Source of the DNA: Candidatus Bathyarchaeota archaeon
Lineage (GTDB): Archaea; Thermoproteota; Bathyarchaeia; Bathyarchaeales; Bathycorpusculaceae
Length of the DNA stretch: 64,000 nucleotides
NCBI GenBank assembly: GCA_026014665.1
Contig: JAOZHX010000022.1
Coordinates: 245,101-309,100 of the forward strand
Direction: 5' to 3'
The notes below the pieces were generated by a model. It saw only the letters and a list, made by a program, of their open reading frames with translations, did no database searches and had not been told where the DNA came from. The translations under genes were made by a program, and so were the position numbers. Positions 19,413 to 28,940 of this stretch are shown piece by piece (the stretch's first letter is position 1; each line of letters starts with the position of its first letter).

Positions 19413-22400
19413 ATGAAAAAAAGCTATAAAATTTTAGTTGTATTGCTTCTCTTCACGATCTTTGTCTCTATTGCTTCTTCCGGTATTTCAAATGTAAAAG
19501 CAGCGCAAGTTGACAACAAGCAAAGATCAATTAGCGCACTAAGTAATATCGTTGGCATTGACCTACCACAATATTCAGTTTCCGAAAGCCAGATTGACAA
19601 TAGTTTAATGTATAAAGACACCCTACAAAGGGAAAACGTTCATACCGTTCTCACTGCATCAGACAGCAAAATAGACACAATTTGTAGCTATGTAAACGGG
19701 TCACTGCAGCAGATATACGTTTGTAACAATGAAGGACATCCACGCCTTAATACTCAAGCCACAAGTGACATTGCAATGGCCCAGAGCTTTCTCTCAAACT
19801 ACCAAGCTCAATCTAAAAAGCCCATAATCAGCGATTTCCAGTCGATGCTTTCAAAAATCGACCCAGCAAAGAACTCCTCAACCATTTCCGGGGATACCAT
19901 GTTAAACGTAACTATTTTAGGCAAGGATTCGACTTATCAATGGACATACATATCGAATGGCGTAGAAGCTCCTGATAAATGCGTAGCCTTAAGATATACA
20001 AACGGTTTTCTCAATTACTTTGTTGATAACTGGGACCTCTATAATGTCGGTAGTACAACATTTAACCTCTCTGAGACAGATGCCATAAACATTGCGATGT
20101 CTGCCGCAAAGAACTATTCGCCCGACAGTTCCGTAATGGGAACTATAGGCGGCCTGAAGTTTCAAGTGACCAATGGAATGATTATTGATAAGCTGCTAGC
20201 TTCACCGATTTATGCGAACGCAAGCAGAAACCAGGACCCTCTAGAGTTATATCCAATGTATAATGTATGGGTGAGTCTAGACAAATTCTATCCTGGTTAT
20301 GTCTACGGTTTCAACGTTTACATATGGGCAGATTCTAAAGAAGTCTATTACATCCAACAAAGAGTTGCACCATCTGACCCCCCGTCTAATATGGTTGCTA
20401 CTGCAAATAATACCCAGCCATTGGATAATTCTGTTAACACCAGTTTCTTTACTTTAAATAATCCAGCCATTTTTCTTCCTCTGGCCATAGCTATCGCACT
20501 AGCCACATTAATGATTCTTCATTTCAGCTCTAGAAACAAAACACCATTACTATCTATACGAATGCCAAAAGTTCCCATGCCTAAATTAAGCGTTATGCTA
20601 CTATGCCTTCTAATGTCAACTGCAATACTAATTAGCGCGTTTGCAGAACCAGTCGCAGCTACTAACAGCGCAGGTGCTTCGGTGTGGGGAGCAGAAAGTA
20701 CAGGCTCAAGAAATCCGCCTAATACAGGCGAAAGCTGGCGCAAATCAAATACTGAAGTGACTTGGCAAAGAAATACCGCTTCATACATTGATGGTCTGTT
20801 CGCAAGCAACGGCTATTCTTCTCAAAACAACCAAGGATCTCACAATCTCGGTTCAGGTCATACCGCAATCTTAAGCAAAGTCAGTGCCCTCGAAGGATAC
20901 CCCCGATACGCCGTGGTTGATTTCGACCACGGGGTTGGAAACTCGTTCAATAATGTGTTCCACTATATGTTTGAAGATAACGTTGGAACAAGACTAGGCA
21001 CAACTTACCCCGGCACACCGGCTACAGGCAACGCAGTCTATGATAATACCTTATTTGGGTATACAAGCGGTAAAGCATTCTTTGCATTCATCAACACTTG
21101 CATGTCAGCCGATTGGAACAATGCCCACGGAGTCCTAAACGGCGACCAATACAGCACCTATACACAGGGCACATTACCAAATGGTAACGGAGCGCGATCA
21201 ATGCCATACGCTTGGACACACCGTCTGGTTGCAACGAATCCTACTGGTAATCAGATGAGCAGTGATGGATACCATTCTACAGACAATGGGCAAAATTGCT
21301 ATATAGGCTTCGATTTTGGTTCCGCTGCCTTAGCACAATCTCTTGTAAGCAGTGATTACCCCTATTATTATTGGGTTTACCACTTCTTCTACTACGCTCT
21401 ATCAAACGATTACTCAATACACACTGCATTAGACTATGCTTCACATGATGCATTCTATGGCAGCCCCAACTTTGACGGTTCGCCACTCTTCAACACTAAT
21501 GGCTTTACAGCAGTATGGCTTATGTACATAAATGGTCAATGGGTCGATCATGATGGTGACTTTCAATTTACAATGCCTAATTGCCACATGCGCGTCTATG
21601 GCAACGCATACCTAAAGCTCTACCAACCGCAATTGACATTAGCGGCGAATAACGGCCTTAACCCAACTTTCACTATAAATGGCCAATCATATGGCGTTGG
21701 AACCACTAGAGTAATCTCTGATGTCTACTCAGTAAATGTAAACGACATACCGGGCTATGTTTTCGATCATTTCTCATATCAAGGAAGTAACTATGGCAGA
21801 CCAGCTAGCATGCAAATTGCTCACGACGGCGTACTGACTGCATACTTTAATCCAGCAGGAAAATATGTATCTACAAGTGCTACAGCAGATGTTGCAATAA
21901 CCGCATCGGCATCTTATCCAACTGGAACAAGTCCAACGATCTCATGGGTTTGCGCAGATGACTATGGAGCTTACTATTGCTACCTCACAGAAGTAATCGT
22001 TGACGGAGTTTCTCATAACCCAAATGATTACGGCAATGCTAACTCAGGGTCAATAACATTCAACAATATTCAGTCGGGTCACAGCGTTGTTGTGCATTCA
22101 GCACCATACTACTACCCAGTGACTTTCAACCAATATGCCCATGACGATAATTTTGGTGATTTGTTGGTCAACTCTTGGACAGAATACCGAGTCGCTTGGG
22201 AAGAACGCGACGGACCAGTCTACTCGCATGGCTCTGATTTGCACGGTGGCGGTCCAGTATCTACATATGTTGCCTCCTCTATCACCGATCCATGTGGATA
22301 TGGCTCTGACAACTTCAACTACGCCGTTGCTCACAATTGGGGCGGTGGCAGCGAAAGTTACTACTATAGCATACCAATGGACATATGGACATATACTTGG

Positions 22401-22817
22401 GGCAATACAGTCGACGTCTACTATCAGCATGCACCACAAACATACTCGACAACAGTGAATGTATGGGTAACTTACGATGGTTACTACTACTATCCATGGG
22501 ACACATACTATATCTATGAACCTGCTGGCTCTAACTATCTCGACTTCGGCTATGACTTCATCCAAGCATACAACTACTATGACAGCTCATGGCATTACTC
22601 GAATCCTGATTGGTACAATTTAGGCACAGGAACAACAATAGACGTAGGCTACTGGTACGGGTATGGGATGTCACCCATGACTCCTCCAATAGAATCTGGA
22701 TCTGCAACTTCAGGAATTCCAACAGGTAACTTCACACCGCCTGCTCCAAACCCATACATCTACGATTCGTCAACCAATACATACATACCAATACCATACA
22801 ATACAACAGTGAGGTAA
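19413..22817 (+). CDS. Very large secreted protein with caspase-like (clan CD) His/Cys signature and Tyr-rich C-terminus
   Basis: The 1134-residue protein starts with a signal peptide, preceded by TTAAGGAG. An N-terminal ectodomain (about 30-345) ends in a transmembrane helix (about 350-370). A short basic segment and a second hydrophobic stretch (about 391-412), which looks like another signal peptide (AFAEPVAA), follow. The central domain contains AVVDFDHG (His506) and AFFAFINTC (Cys563). The hydrophobic strand-HG and strand-x-C layout, 57 residues apart, is typical of clan CD cysteine peptidases. A repeat-like segment (LYQPQLTLAANN ... NGQSYGVGTT) and a strongly Tyr/Trp/Asp-rich C-terminal part without an anchor follow. 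Protease function is inference. Confidence 0.7.
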   Translation: MKKSYKILVVLLLFTIFVSIASSGISNVKAAQVDNKQRSISALSNIVGIDLPQYSVSESQIDNSLMYKDTLQRENVHTVLTASDSKIDTICSYVNGSLQQIYVCNNEGHPRLNTQATSDIAMAQSFLSNYQAQSKKPIISDFQSMLSKIDPAKNSSTISGDTMLNVTILGKDSTYQWTYISNGVEAPDKCVALRYTNGFLNYFVDNWDLYNVGSTTFNLSETDAINIAMSAAKNYSPDSSVMGTIGGLKFQVTNGMIIDKLLASPIYANASRNQDPLELYPMYNVWVSLDKFYPGYVYGFNVYIWADSKEVYYIQQRVAPSDPPSNMVATANNTQPLDNSVNTSFFTLNNPAIFLPLAIAIALATLMILHFSSRNKTPLLSIRMPKVPMPKLSVMLLCLLMSTAILISAFAEPVAATNSAGASVWGAESTGSRNPPNTGESWRKSNTEVTWQRNTASYIDGLFASNGYSSQNNQGSHNLGSGHTAILSKVSALEGYPRYAVVDFDHGVGNSFNNVFHYMFEDNVGTRLGTTYPGTPATGNAVYDNTLFGYTSGKAFFAFINTCMSADWNNAHGVLNGDQYSTYTQGTLPNGNGARSMPYAWTHRLVATNPTGNQMSSDGYHSTDNGQNCYIGFDFGSAALAQSLVSSDYPYYYWVYHFFYYALSNDYSIHTALDYASHDAFYGSPNFDGSPLFNTNGFTAVWLMYINGQWVDHDGDFQFTMPNCHMRVYGNAYLKLYQPQLTLAANNGLNPTFTINGQSYGVGTTRVISDVYSVNVNDIPGYVFDHFSYQGSNYGRPASMQIAHDGVLTAYFNPAGKYVSTSATADVAITASASYPTGTSPTISWVCADDYGAYYCYLTEVIVDGVSHNPNDYGNANSGSITFNNIQSGHSVVVHSAPYYYPVTFNQYAHDDNFGDLLVNSWTEYRVAWEERDGPVYSHGSDLHGGGPVSTYVASSITDPCGYGSDNFNYAVAHNWGGGSESYYYSIPMDIWTYTWGNTVDVYYQHAPQTYSTTVNVWVTYDGYYYYPWDTYYIYEPAGSNYLDFGYDFIQAYNYYDSSWHYSNPDWYNLGTGTTIDVGYWYGYGMSPMTPPIESGSATSGIPTGNFTPPAPNPYIYDSSTNTYIPIPYNTTVR

Positions 22818-23238
22818 AATCTCACATCCTCTTTCTTTTTTCTACTATGGCTAAAAGATAGTTTTAGATCAATGACCAACCGCAAATGAAAGCAAAATAA
22901 TAGTCATGAGAACCAAAGCATATCTTTAACGGTCAAATTAGCTTTAGCTTCATGTTGGTAGCTTCTTTTTCTCCTGACAGCACCATAATTCCATTAAACT
23001 TTATCTCTCTCGTATCCTTCTAGGCACTTGACCTTTGACTTTATAAAAATAGCTCTGGCTGGAAATTAAAAAACCGCTAACTTGGACTTTGCCCCCCAAT
23101 TAAGTGCAATCCTGACTGGATTAAAAAGAAAGGGAAGGTTTGTTGTGCAGGATAATTTCGTTTGGGGGGTGGCGGGCCCGCTGGGATGCAGTCCCATGGG
23201 GATGAATTTAATCTGATATTTCGGGCTTTTTTAAAAGT
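22818..23238. other. Intergenic region without a protein gene
   Basis: About 420 bases contain no convincing reading frame. The only structured part is a GC-rich block near 23168-23203, listed separately. The rest is AT-rich and may hold the terminators of the two convergent neighbours. Confidence 0.4.
23168..23203 (-). other. tRNA 3'-end-like fragment
   Basis: Read on the minus strand the block gives ATGGG, a seven-base loop, CCCAG, then CGGGCCCGCCA, resembling a T-arm, acceptor strand and CCA end. The loop is ACTGCAT instead of TTCAAAT, and no 5' half of a tRNA is present. It may be a relic attachment site or a chance hairpin. Confidence 0.3.
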
Positions 23239-24015
23239 TTATTTGATAAACAAACCCGGATACCAGTGTTCAGCCCTTTCCCAATAGTGTAAGAAGAGGT
23301 CTCTGCACCATTTGAGGAATTTCTCGTCGGTGCCGAACAACCCCAGATAATCTAATACACCCTTGTGGGTGCGGAAGACGACGGATGCCTCTTTTTCACT
23401 AATTACCAAAGCAACAGGGACACGTTCTATGTATCTGCTCCCAACTAGAACTTTGGCATTAGAGCCCGACCAATTTTTTGCCAGGGTCTTCTGCATGATA
23501 AACTTGAAGTCTATTCCTTCACCCAATTTTTGTTCCGCTGGGTTCTTAGTGGTTGAATCTACCTGCTCAGCCATAGTCCAAAACTGCTTCTCCGCTGCCG
23601 CTAAAATTTTTCTGACCCGATTAAAGCTGGACACTGCTTCTGTGCAAAAATCGGCGTTAGACAACTCTCCCAACCTGTCAACAAACTCATATGGCAAACA
23701 AGACACATCGTGTTCCAAAAAGAAATCAGCGTTTTTCAGAATAAAATTAAAGCCTGTAAGATAACCAGTAGCCAAAGTGCCTAGTGAAGTGATCGTGTAG
23801 GAACCGTCAACTTTTTTCTCTATCAGTTTCGCATCCGTTAACCGTTGAAGATGCCTAAAAGTTTCTGTTACTGTCATATCGAGGTTTTTTGATAGCTGCT
23901 GCATTTTGAAGGGTTCTTTCGCTATTTCAAACAGCATGTTTGCTCGTCGATTGCTTGAGAGCTCAAAAAGTACTTTTGAAATTTCTTCATTTTCGTCCAA
24001 AGGGTTCCCTTCCAA
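23239..24015 (-). CDS. FilR1-type winged-helix transcription regulator
   Basis: Residues about 15-75 form an ArsR-like winged helix (ANMLFEIAKEPFKMQQLSKNLDMTVTETFRHLQRL). The C-terminal two thirds match the archaeal FilR1/DUF1724 domain, which is a putative ligand-binding or oligomerisation domain with VLVGSRYIERVPVALVISEKEA near its centre. It is cytoplasmic. Its target is unknown; it is divergent to the two small genes at 24121 and could control them. Confidence 0.85.
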   Translation of the reverse strand: MEGNPLDENEEISKVLFELSSNRRANMLFEIAKEPFKMQQLSKNLDMTVTETFRHLQRLTDAKLIEKKVDGSYTITSLGTLATGYLTGFNFILKNADFFLEHDVSCLPYEFVDRLGELSNADFCTEAVSSFNRVRKILAAAEKQFWTMAEQVDSTTKNPAEQKLGEGIDFKFIMQKTLAKNWSGSNAKVLVGSRYIERVPVALVISEKEASVVFRTHKGVLDYLGLFGTDEKFLKWCRDLFLHYWERAEHWYPGLFIK

Positions 24016-24120
24016 ACATTTGAATGCGAAGTGTTTTGCATCCTTGCGAAATATTTCGTTTAGTCAGCAAATAAGTTTTATCGCCTCGGAAAGCCATGGA
24101 GCATTAGGTGTGAGAAAAAA

Positions 24121-24381
24121 ATGGCAAATGCGAATGAACAAGATGAACGGGACTTCTCGATTGAACTCAAGTCCAACCAGCATCTCACACGTCTCTTGAC
24201 CTCCTCTAACGGTGGTGGCAGTGGTGTCCTCATAGAGGGAACACTTGGTAGACTGCAGCATGCATTCTTCGTGGAACCTGAAATACTTGAAGTCAAAGGT
24301 AACTGCGGAGTCTTGAGGGTGAACTTGCGCATGAGTGAGGTTAAGGAACCAGCGAAGAAAGATGATGGGGGTGAAGAATGA
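24121..24381 (+). CDS. Hypothetical 86-residue acidic protein
   Basis: A soluble protein with a central predicted beta-rich segment (GGGSGVLIEGTLGRLQHAFFVEPEILEVKGNCGVLRVNL) and charged ends. The start is preceded by GGTGTGAG. It overlaps the next gene by four bases, so the pair is probably translated together. The family is not recognised. Confidence 0.6.
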   Translation: MANANEQDERDFSIELKSNQHLTRLLTSSNGGGSGVLIEGTLGRLQHAFFVEPEILEVKGNCGVLRVNLRMSEVKEPAKKDDGGEE

Positions 24382-24596
24382 TGAAGCTAAAAGAGAAAAT
24401 CGCCTTCGCAGTGTTCGGTCTTTTGATCTTCTTCCTTTCAGGCGGTGTAGCATGCAGCTATGGCAGCACGGGCGCAGTCAACCCAGTCTTGGCCGTGGTA
24501 CTCGGCGTCGTAGTCTTCTTTGCCGTGGGCGCAGTAGCATGTACAGTCGGCAGCAGCAGAATAGAAAAGAAGAAGGCAACCCAACTCACCAAATAA
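24378..24596 (+). CDS. Small two-helix membrane protein
   Basis: This 72-residue protein has two transmembrane helices (about 8-30 and 36-58) in near-mirror form, each ending near a cysteine (GGVACSYGS, GAVACTVGS), and a Lys-rich tail. It overlaps the preceding gene by four bases and may anchor it to the membrane. Confidence 0.65.
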   Translation: MMKLKEKIAFAVFGLLIFFLSGGVACSYGSTGAVNPVLAVVLGVVVFFAVGAVACTVGSSRIEKKKATQLTK

Positions 24597-24684
24597 GCAG
24601 TCCCACGATAATTCGACAATAAATCCTCTTTTTCTTTTTGGGCAGGATGCATGTATTCGTTGACACAGCATCGCTGCAAAATAA

Positions 24685-25611
24685 ATGAAACTAAAAATGG
24701 AGAATGACGTATATGCAAATAAGTCCAAATCAACAAAAAGTTCAGACTCAAAGGGGAAACGGAGTAAAGCGTTTAGTCTATCTCTATTAGCTGGAATCTT
24801 GATCTTATTCAATTCTGCACTTGTGGGAATCTCGGCAAGGTGGTTGCCTTGGTTGATGCCTACACTTCCGGGCTCTGCGGGCAACGATGCATCAGTTCTG
24901 TATACTCTTTCAGCGGTGGGAGTTAGCTGTGGTGCTTTAGTGCTTCTTGGAGCTCTGATGCTGCGTACAAGATCAGTCAGCAAAGCGTGGGGTACATTCG
25001 TTGCGGTGTGCTCTCTTCCAAGCATTATTTGCGGTGGAGGATTCATCGCAGGGGTCATCTTGGCTGTATTGAGCGGAAAAGCGACATATTCGCCGAGGAT
25101 AGAAAATTCATCCACTAAGGCAAAACTGCGGTTCCTTAAGATGAGGGATAGCACTGGAAAAATGAGAATTGAAGGTTCGGGCCCAAAGATTATGGCGCCT
25201 CTCTTTGTAACATTTGCAGTGACTGCGGGCTTAAGTTATCTTTATCAACCGACGCTCAGCTATCCAATTGCAGCTACAAGTTTGACTTTGCCGCTTGGTG
25301 TAACTCTTCTTGCAGTCGGTATTCCATTTTGGCTCCTATCTGTAGCCATGTTCCTTAATGCTTGGCAACAAGAGAAACTTGAAACCCGCGGGCCCTTCGC
25401 AGTCATGCCAAACCCTATTTACAGCAGTTTCATCGTCTTTATCGTTCCCGGGCTTTCGTTGATACTCAACTGGTGGCCTGTGCTCTTAACCTCGGTTACC
25501 ATGTATATTGCAGAGTGGAAGTTCGTTGCCGAGGAGGACAAAGCTTTGCATAACAAATTTGGTCAAGATTATGAGCGTTACCGTAAGAGGGTGCTGCTAA
25601 AATTTTTATGA
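24685..25611 (+). CDS. Membrane protein with C-terminal isoprenylcysteine/phospholipid methyltransferase-like domain
   Basis: The N-terminal half has three or four transmembrane helices without a clear match. The C-terminal half fits the ICMT/PEMT-like family of membrane methyltransferases: helices, then ETRGPFAVMPNPIYSSFI, and a final EEDKALHNKFGQDYERYRKRV. These residues bind S-adenosylmethionine and end the domain in known members. The start could be 24685 or the ATG at 24697. The substrate is unknown. The fusion to an unrelated N-terminal membrane domain is unusual. Confidence 0.75.
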   Translation: MKLKMENDVYANKSKSTKSSDSKGKRSKAFSLSLLAGILILFNSALVGISARWLPWLMPTLPGSAGNDASVLYTLSAVGVSCGALVLLGALMLRTRSVSKAWGTFVAVCSLPSIICGGGFIAGVILAVLSGKATYSPRIENSSTKAKLRFLKMRDSTGKMRIEGSGPKIMAPLFVTFAVTAGLSYLYQPTLSYPIAATSLTLPLGVTLLAVGIPFWLLSVAMFLNAWQQEKLETRGPFAVMPNPIYSSFIVFIVPGLSLILNWWPVLLTSVTMYIAEWKFVAEEDKALHNKFGQDYERYRKRVLLKFL

Positions 25612-25706
25612 GTTTGATTGCCCTCTTTTTATGTTTTTACGCTTAAATACCCGCCATTCTTATCAAAAGATAGTTAAAATTCACAGTTCGGCCTGGTAAT
25701 GTTAAA

Positions 25707-26624
25707 TTGATCGAGACAATGGACCTCACCAAAAAATTCGGCACCTTAACAGCCGTTGACAACCTTACACTCCATGTAAACGATGGCGAAATCTTCGGTT
25801 TACTCGGACCCAACGGGGCGGGAAAAACCACCACCGTAAGGATGCTTTGCTGCCTCATATCAAAGACCAGCGGAAGCGGCAAAATTGGCAACTACGACAT
25901 TGGCAACAAAGAAGACTCATTAAAAATCCGCAAGATCATCGGGTTAGTCTCTGATAACGTTGGATTATCTGAAAATCTGACAGCCTACGACAACCTGGAC
26001 TTTTTTGCAAAGATATACGATTGCCCCCAAACCCAAAGAAAACAGAACATCCAGCGTTTTCTTGAGATGCTGGGGCTTTGGGAGAAGAGAAACGTTTTGG
26101 CAGGAACCTTTTCCAAAGGCATGAAACAAAAACTTGCCATAGCCCGAGCATTAATTCATGAACCACAAGTCATTTTTATGGATGAACCTACCGCGAACCT
26201 AGATCCTGAGGCTTCAAAAACAGTGCGCGATTTCATTCTTCAATTGAAGAAAGAAAAGAAGACGATCTTTCTAAACACCCACAATCTCGACGAGGCACAG
26301 AGAATCTGCGACAAAGTAGCAATAATGAATACACGTCTTAGGGCTATTGGTACTCCGCAGGAACTTGAAAGGTCCGTTAGCGGCAGGAAAACAGTTATCG
26401 GATTGGAACAGGAAGCGAACGATGTGGTTTTGAGAGCACTGAATAAACTGGCGCTTAAGAACCTGGTCAGCGAGGGCAACACGATAACGTTTGATGTGGA
26501 AGATCCTGACAAGGAGAATTCGCCTGTTGTAGAGGCCATTGTGCAGGCAGGCGGCCATGTCCGATCAATTAATGTGGTGGGCTCAACTTTGGAAGATACC
26601 TATCTAAAACTTGTGAGGAAATAA
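25707..26624 (+). CDS. ABC transporter ATP-binding protein
   Basis: This is the ATPase of an ABC-2 exporter. Walker A is GPNGAGKTTTVRML near residue 37, the signature is TFSKGMKQK, Walker B is VIFMDEPTANLDPEA and the switch is NTHNLDEAQR. A C-terminal regulatory extension ends in TLEDTYLKLV. The TTG at 25707 is the likely start (MIETMDLTKKFG, as in relatives). The permease begins two bases after the stop. Confidence 0.93.
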   Translation: MIETMDLTKKFGTLTAVDNLTLHVNDGEIFGLLGPNGAGKTTTVRMLCCLISKTSGSGKIGNYDIGNKEDSLKIRKIIGLVSDNVGLSENLTAYDNLDFFAKIYDCPQTQRKQNIQRFLEMLGLWEKRNVLAGTFSKGMKQKLAIARALIHEPQVIFMDEPTANLDPEASKTVRDFILQLKKEKKTIFLNTHNLDEAQRICDKVAIMNTRLRAIGTPQELERSVSGRKTVIGLEQEANDVVLRALNKLALKNLVSEGNTITFDVEDPDKENSPVVEAIVQAGGHVRSINVVGSTLEDTYLKLVRK

Positions 26625-26625
26625 C

Positions 26626-27369
26626 ATGCGGCTCTCAAAGGCGTGGATTATAGCAGCAAGGGACTTCAAGATATTTAGGCGGGTTAAAAATGTCTGGTAT
26701 TCAATTATTATTTTCCCTGTTGTTGTCTCGGTTCTGTTTCCAGCGATACTGGAATATTTAACGATACGGGGAAACCATGGGCTCGCAGCGCCAAGTGTGC
26801 TTCCAAATTTACTTACCTCCTTTTCCTTCTTTCTAGTTATAGGAGCAGCGTACGTTCCCTTAGGAATTGCTTCCTATAGCATAGTGGGGGAGAAAGTGGA
26901 GAAGAGTCTGGAGCCTCTTTTAGCCACGCCTCTTACTGATGGAGAAATATTGCTTGGAAAAGCCATATCCGCAGTCATTCCAACTTTAGTAGCAATGTAC
27001 ACTGCTGCAGTAGTGTTCATGGTGGGCATTGATGCGGCGACTTTCAATACTCTTGGATACTACTATTTTCCAAACTGGAACATCGCCACTTTGCTGTTGG
27101 TTCTGATGCCGGTTGCCATTGTTATGAGTGTTTTGTTCAGCGTCATTGTTTCATCGAGAGTTAATGATGTGCGTAGCGCTAACAGTTTTGGAATTTTTAT
27201 TCTCTTTCCACTCCTTGGCATATACCTTCTCAGCGAGACAAGCATAATAACCCTTGACGTAAACACCCTGCTCATTATCTCAGGGATTCTCTTGGCGATT
27301 GACGTGGTGCTTTTCTTTGTGAGCACAAAAACTTTTCGACGAGAGGAAATACTAACAAAATGGAAGTAG
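26626..27369 (+). CDS. ABC-2 type permease
   Basis: The 247-residue permease has six transmembrane helices and the cytoplasmic segment GEKVEKSLEPLLATPLTDGEILLGKAI, typical of ABC-2 exporters of the NatB/YhaP kind. It partners the ATPase directly upstream. The cargo is unknown. Confidence 0.9.
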   Translation: MRLSKAWIIAARDFKIFRRVKNVWYSIIIFPVVVSVLFPAILEYLTIRGNHGLAAPSVLPNLLTSFSFFLVIGAAYVPLGIASYSIVGEKVEKSLEPLLATPLTDGEILLGKAISAVIPTLVAMYTAAVVFMVGIDAATFNTLGYYYFPNWNIATLLLVLMPVAIVMSVLFSVIVSSRVNDVRSANSFGIFILFPLLGIYLLSETSIITLDVNTLLIISGILLAIDVVLFFVSTKTFRREEILTKWK

Positions 27370-27406
27370 CAAAGCTGATAGTGACAAAGCGGAGGTGTGA
27401 AAAATA

Positions 27407-27613
27407 GTGGACATGAAAGATTATTACCAAACAAACAAAGGGCGGCTCCTCGGAATCGGCGGAATATTAATTCTTGTGGGCCTTGTTCTCTATTTTGCAA
27501 GAGGCCAAGAAGTAGTGCTCGTATTACCCATCATTGGGGTTGTGTTGTTCATTGCAGGAGTTATTTATAAGCCACGCAAGGAGAAAGAAAACGTTACCAG
27601 CGATGCGCAATAG
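27407..27613 (+). CDS. Small two-helix membrane protein
   Basis: A 68-residue protein with two transmembrane helices and a Lys/Glu-rich tail. The GTG at 27407 follows GGAGGTG by ten bases. It lies in line with the ABC genes and may belong to that operon. No family is recognised. Confidence 0.65.
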   Translation: MDMKDYYQTNKGRLLGIGGILILVGLVLYFARGQEVVLVLPIIGVVLFIAGVIYKPRKEKENVTSDAQ

Positions 27614-27807
27614 CCAGGAATCCTCGACCGCTTGGATATCTTTCAAAGAGGCACTATTTCTCTTATTTCGAGAATCGCAGAGACAGAATCGATAGTTTTT
27701 TAAGCCTGAGACTATATCTACTGCGGCGTTATTTGGGCGAGCGCCAGCTCCAAAAGGCTTCTTGTTTCGCCCCCTTCACCCAAACGTTGGGAGTGCGGTT
27801 TTCTAAA

Positions 27808-28089
27808 TTGACACATAAACGTGGCAGACGAAGTGCTAAATCAATAGAGATTCGCAGCCAATGGCAGGCAGCACGCAAGTACGTGCAGGACCAAGCCTTC
27901 TACGACCACCTCAAAGGAGAATCCGTTTGCCGCTCAACACCCCGCGATGTAGCCGACCACTTAGCTGAAGCTTTTGGGCAGCCCCTTCCTGAGGCAATTC
28001 CCAATGTGGAGCACGGTTCGGTTCTAACTGACTCAAGGGGTGAAGGCGCTTTCCAGTTGCAAATTACTTGCCCAGCAATCGCTGAATAG
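27808..28089 (+). CDS. Hypothetical protein at the left end of the provirus block
   Basis: Starting at TTG 27808 gives about 93 residues: a basic N-terminus (MTHKRGRRSAKS), a helical middle and a C-terminal beta-like end. The frame is open further left to 27733, but that part lacks coding character. It precedes the viral genes in the same direction with a 14-base gap, so it is probably the first gene of that transcript. No family is recognised. Confidence 0.5.
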   Translation: MTHKRGRRSAKSIEIRSQWQAARKYVQDQAFYDHLKGESVCRSTPRDVADHLAEAFGQPLPEAIPNVEHGSVLTDSRGEGAFQLQITCPAIAE

Positions 28090-28103
28090 CAGGTGAGAGG
28101 TTA

Positions 28104-28364
28104 TTGGAGGAAAACAAAGAAGAACTCTGCCCTGATGCCTACAAGAACCCGGCTTGCCCTTACATAGCTGACATCCATGCAAACACTGCCCAAGTTAGCC
28201 GCATAGAGAAGGCTCTTGTCGGCGACGACTTGCAGTCAGGGCTGGTCTCTAAGGTTCATCAGCTTGAGGTTACCCAGAAAATCCTAGTCGCGTTGGGCAG
28301 CGCCAGCCTTGCCGGCTTGATTGGGCTTGCCATATTTCTGTTTGAGAGGTTAGTTGCAAGCTAA
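28104..28364 (+). CDS. Small viral protein with coiled coil and C-terminal membrane helix
   Basis: An 86-residue protein begins with TTG after GTGAGAGG. A Cys-containing N-terminus (CPDAYKNPACPYI) is followed by a coiled-coil segment and one C-terminal transmembrane helix. This layout recalls XhlA-type haemolysin/holin partner proteins, but the match is weak. It overlaps the ParB-like gene by one base. Confidence 0.55.
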   Translation: MEENKEELCPDAYKNPACPYIADIHANTAQVSRIEKALVGDDLQSGLVSKVHQLEVTQKILVALGSASLAGLIGLAIFLFERLVAS

Positions 28365-28903
28365 TGTCGATTGTTATTCCAGCCGCTGAAACCGTGAAAC
28401 TCAGCGAGCTTAAAACTGACGGGGAAAACCCTAACAAGATGAGCAGAGAGCAGCTGGAGCGCCTCAAAGCGTCCATTAAGAAATGGGGCTTCATCGTACC
28501 CATAATCACCAACAAGGACCTCTTAATCGCTGATGGCGAACAGCGGTATACCGCAGCAAAAGCCCTCGGAATGAATGAGGTCTCGGTTATTCGCTTGCCC
28601 GTGGAAGATGTTGATCGCCGACTGTTAAGACAGGTCCTTAACAAGCTCAAAGGTAAACATGAAAAAGAGCTTGACCAAGCCGAGTATGAACGCGTTATCC
28701 AAGCGGGCAAAGAAGAGGACCTCAAATACCTGCTTATGCTCTCAGATGAAAAACTTGGGAGCCTTCTAAGCGGTGATGAAGAGGGCGTTGCATTCGATGC
28801 ATCTTTTGAGGTTGTGGTTGAATGCGAAGACGAGCAGCATCAGGAAGCCGTCTTCAATAAGTTGACAGGCGAGGGCTACAAGTGCAGGGTCCTAACTCTT
28901 TGA
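28364..28903 (+). CDS. ParB-like N-terminal (nuclease/ATPase fold) domain protein
   Basis: Residues about 8-100 match the ParB/Srx fold: VKLSELKTDGENPNKMSREQLERLKASI, then GFIVPIITN and LIADGEQRYTAAKALG, the G-E-R-R/Q-like box that binds nucleotide. The rest is helical, with an acidic beta segment at the end. Stand-alone proteins of this type near terminase genes are common in tailed phages, and some are nucleases linked to DNA modification. Here it heads a cassette with HNH, ATPase and GNAT genes. Confidence 0.85.
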   Translation: MSIVIPAAETVKLSELKTDGENPNKMSREQLERLKASIKKWGFIVPIITNKDLLIADGEQRYTAAKALGMNEVSVIRLPVEDVDRRLLRQVLNKLKGKHEKELDQAEYERVIQAGKEEDLKYLLMLSDEKLGSLLSGDEEGVAFDASFEVVVECEDEQHQEAVFNKLTGEGYKCRVLTL

Positions 28904-28940
28904 TAAACTTTAACTAGTCACCTATAGAAAGGAAAAACTC

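Noticed and set aside
22098..22565. Frames opposite to the Tyr-rich end of the large secreted protein
   Set aside because: They are mirror frames of a compositionally biased gene, with no start signals.
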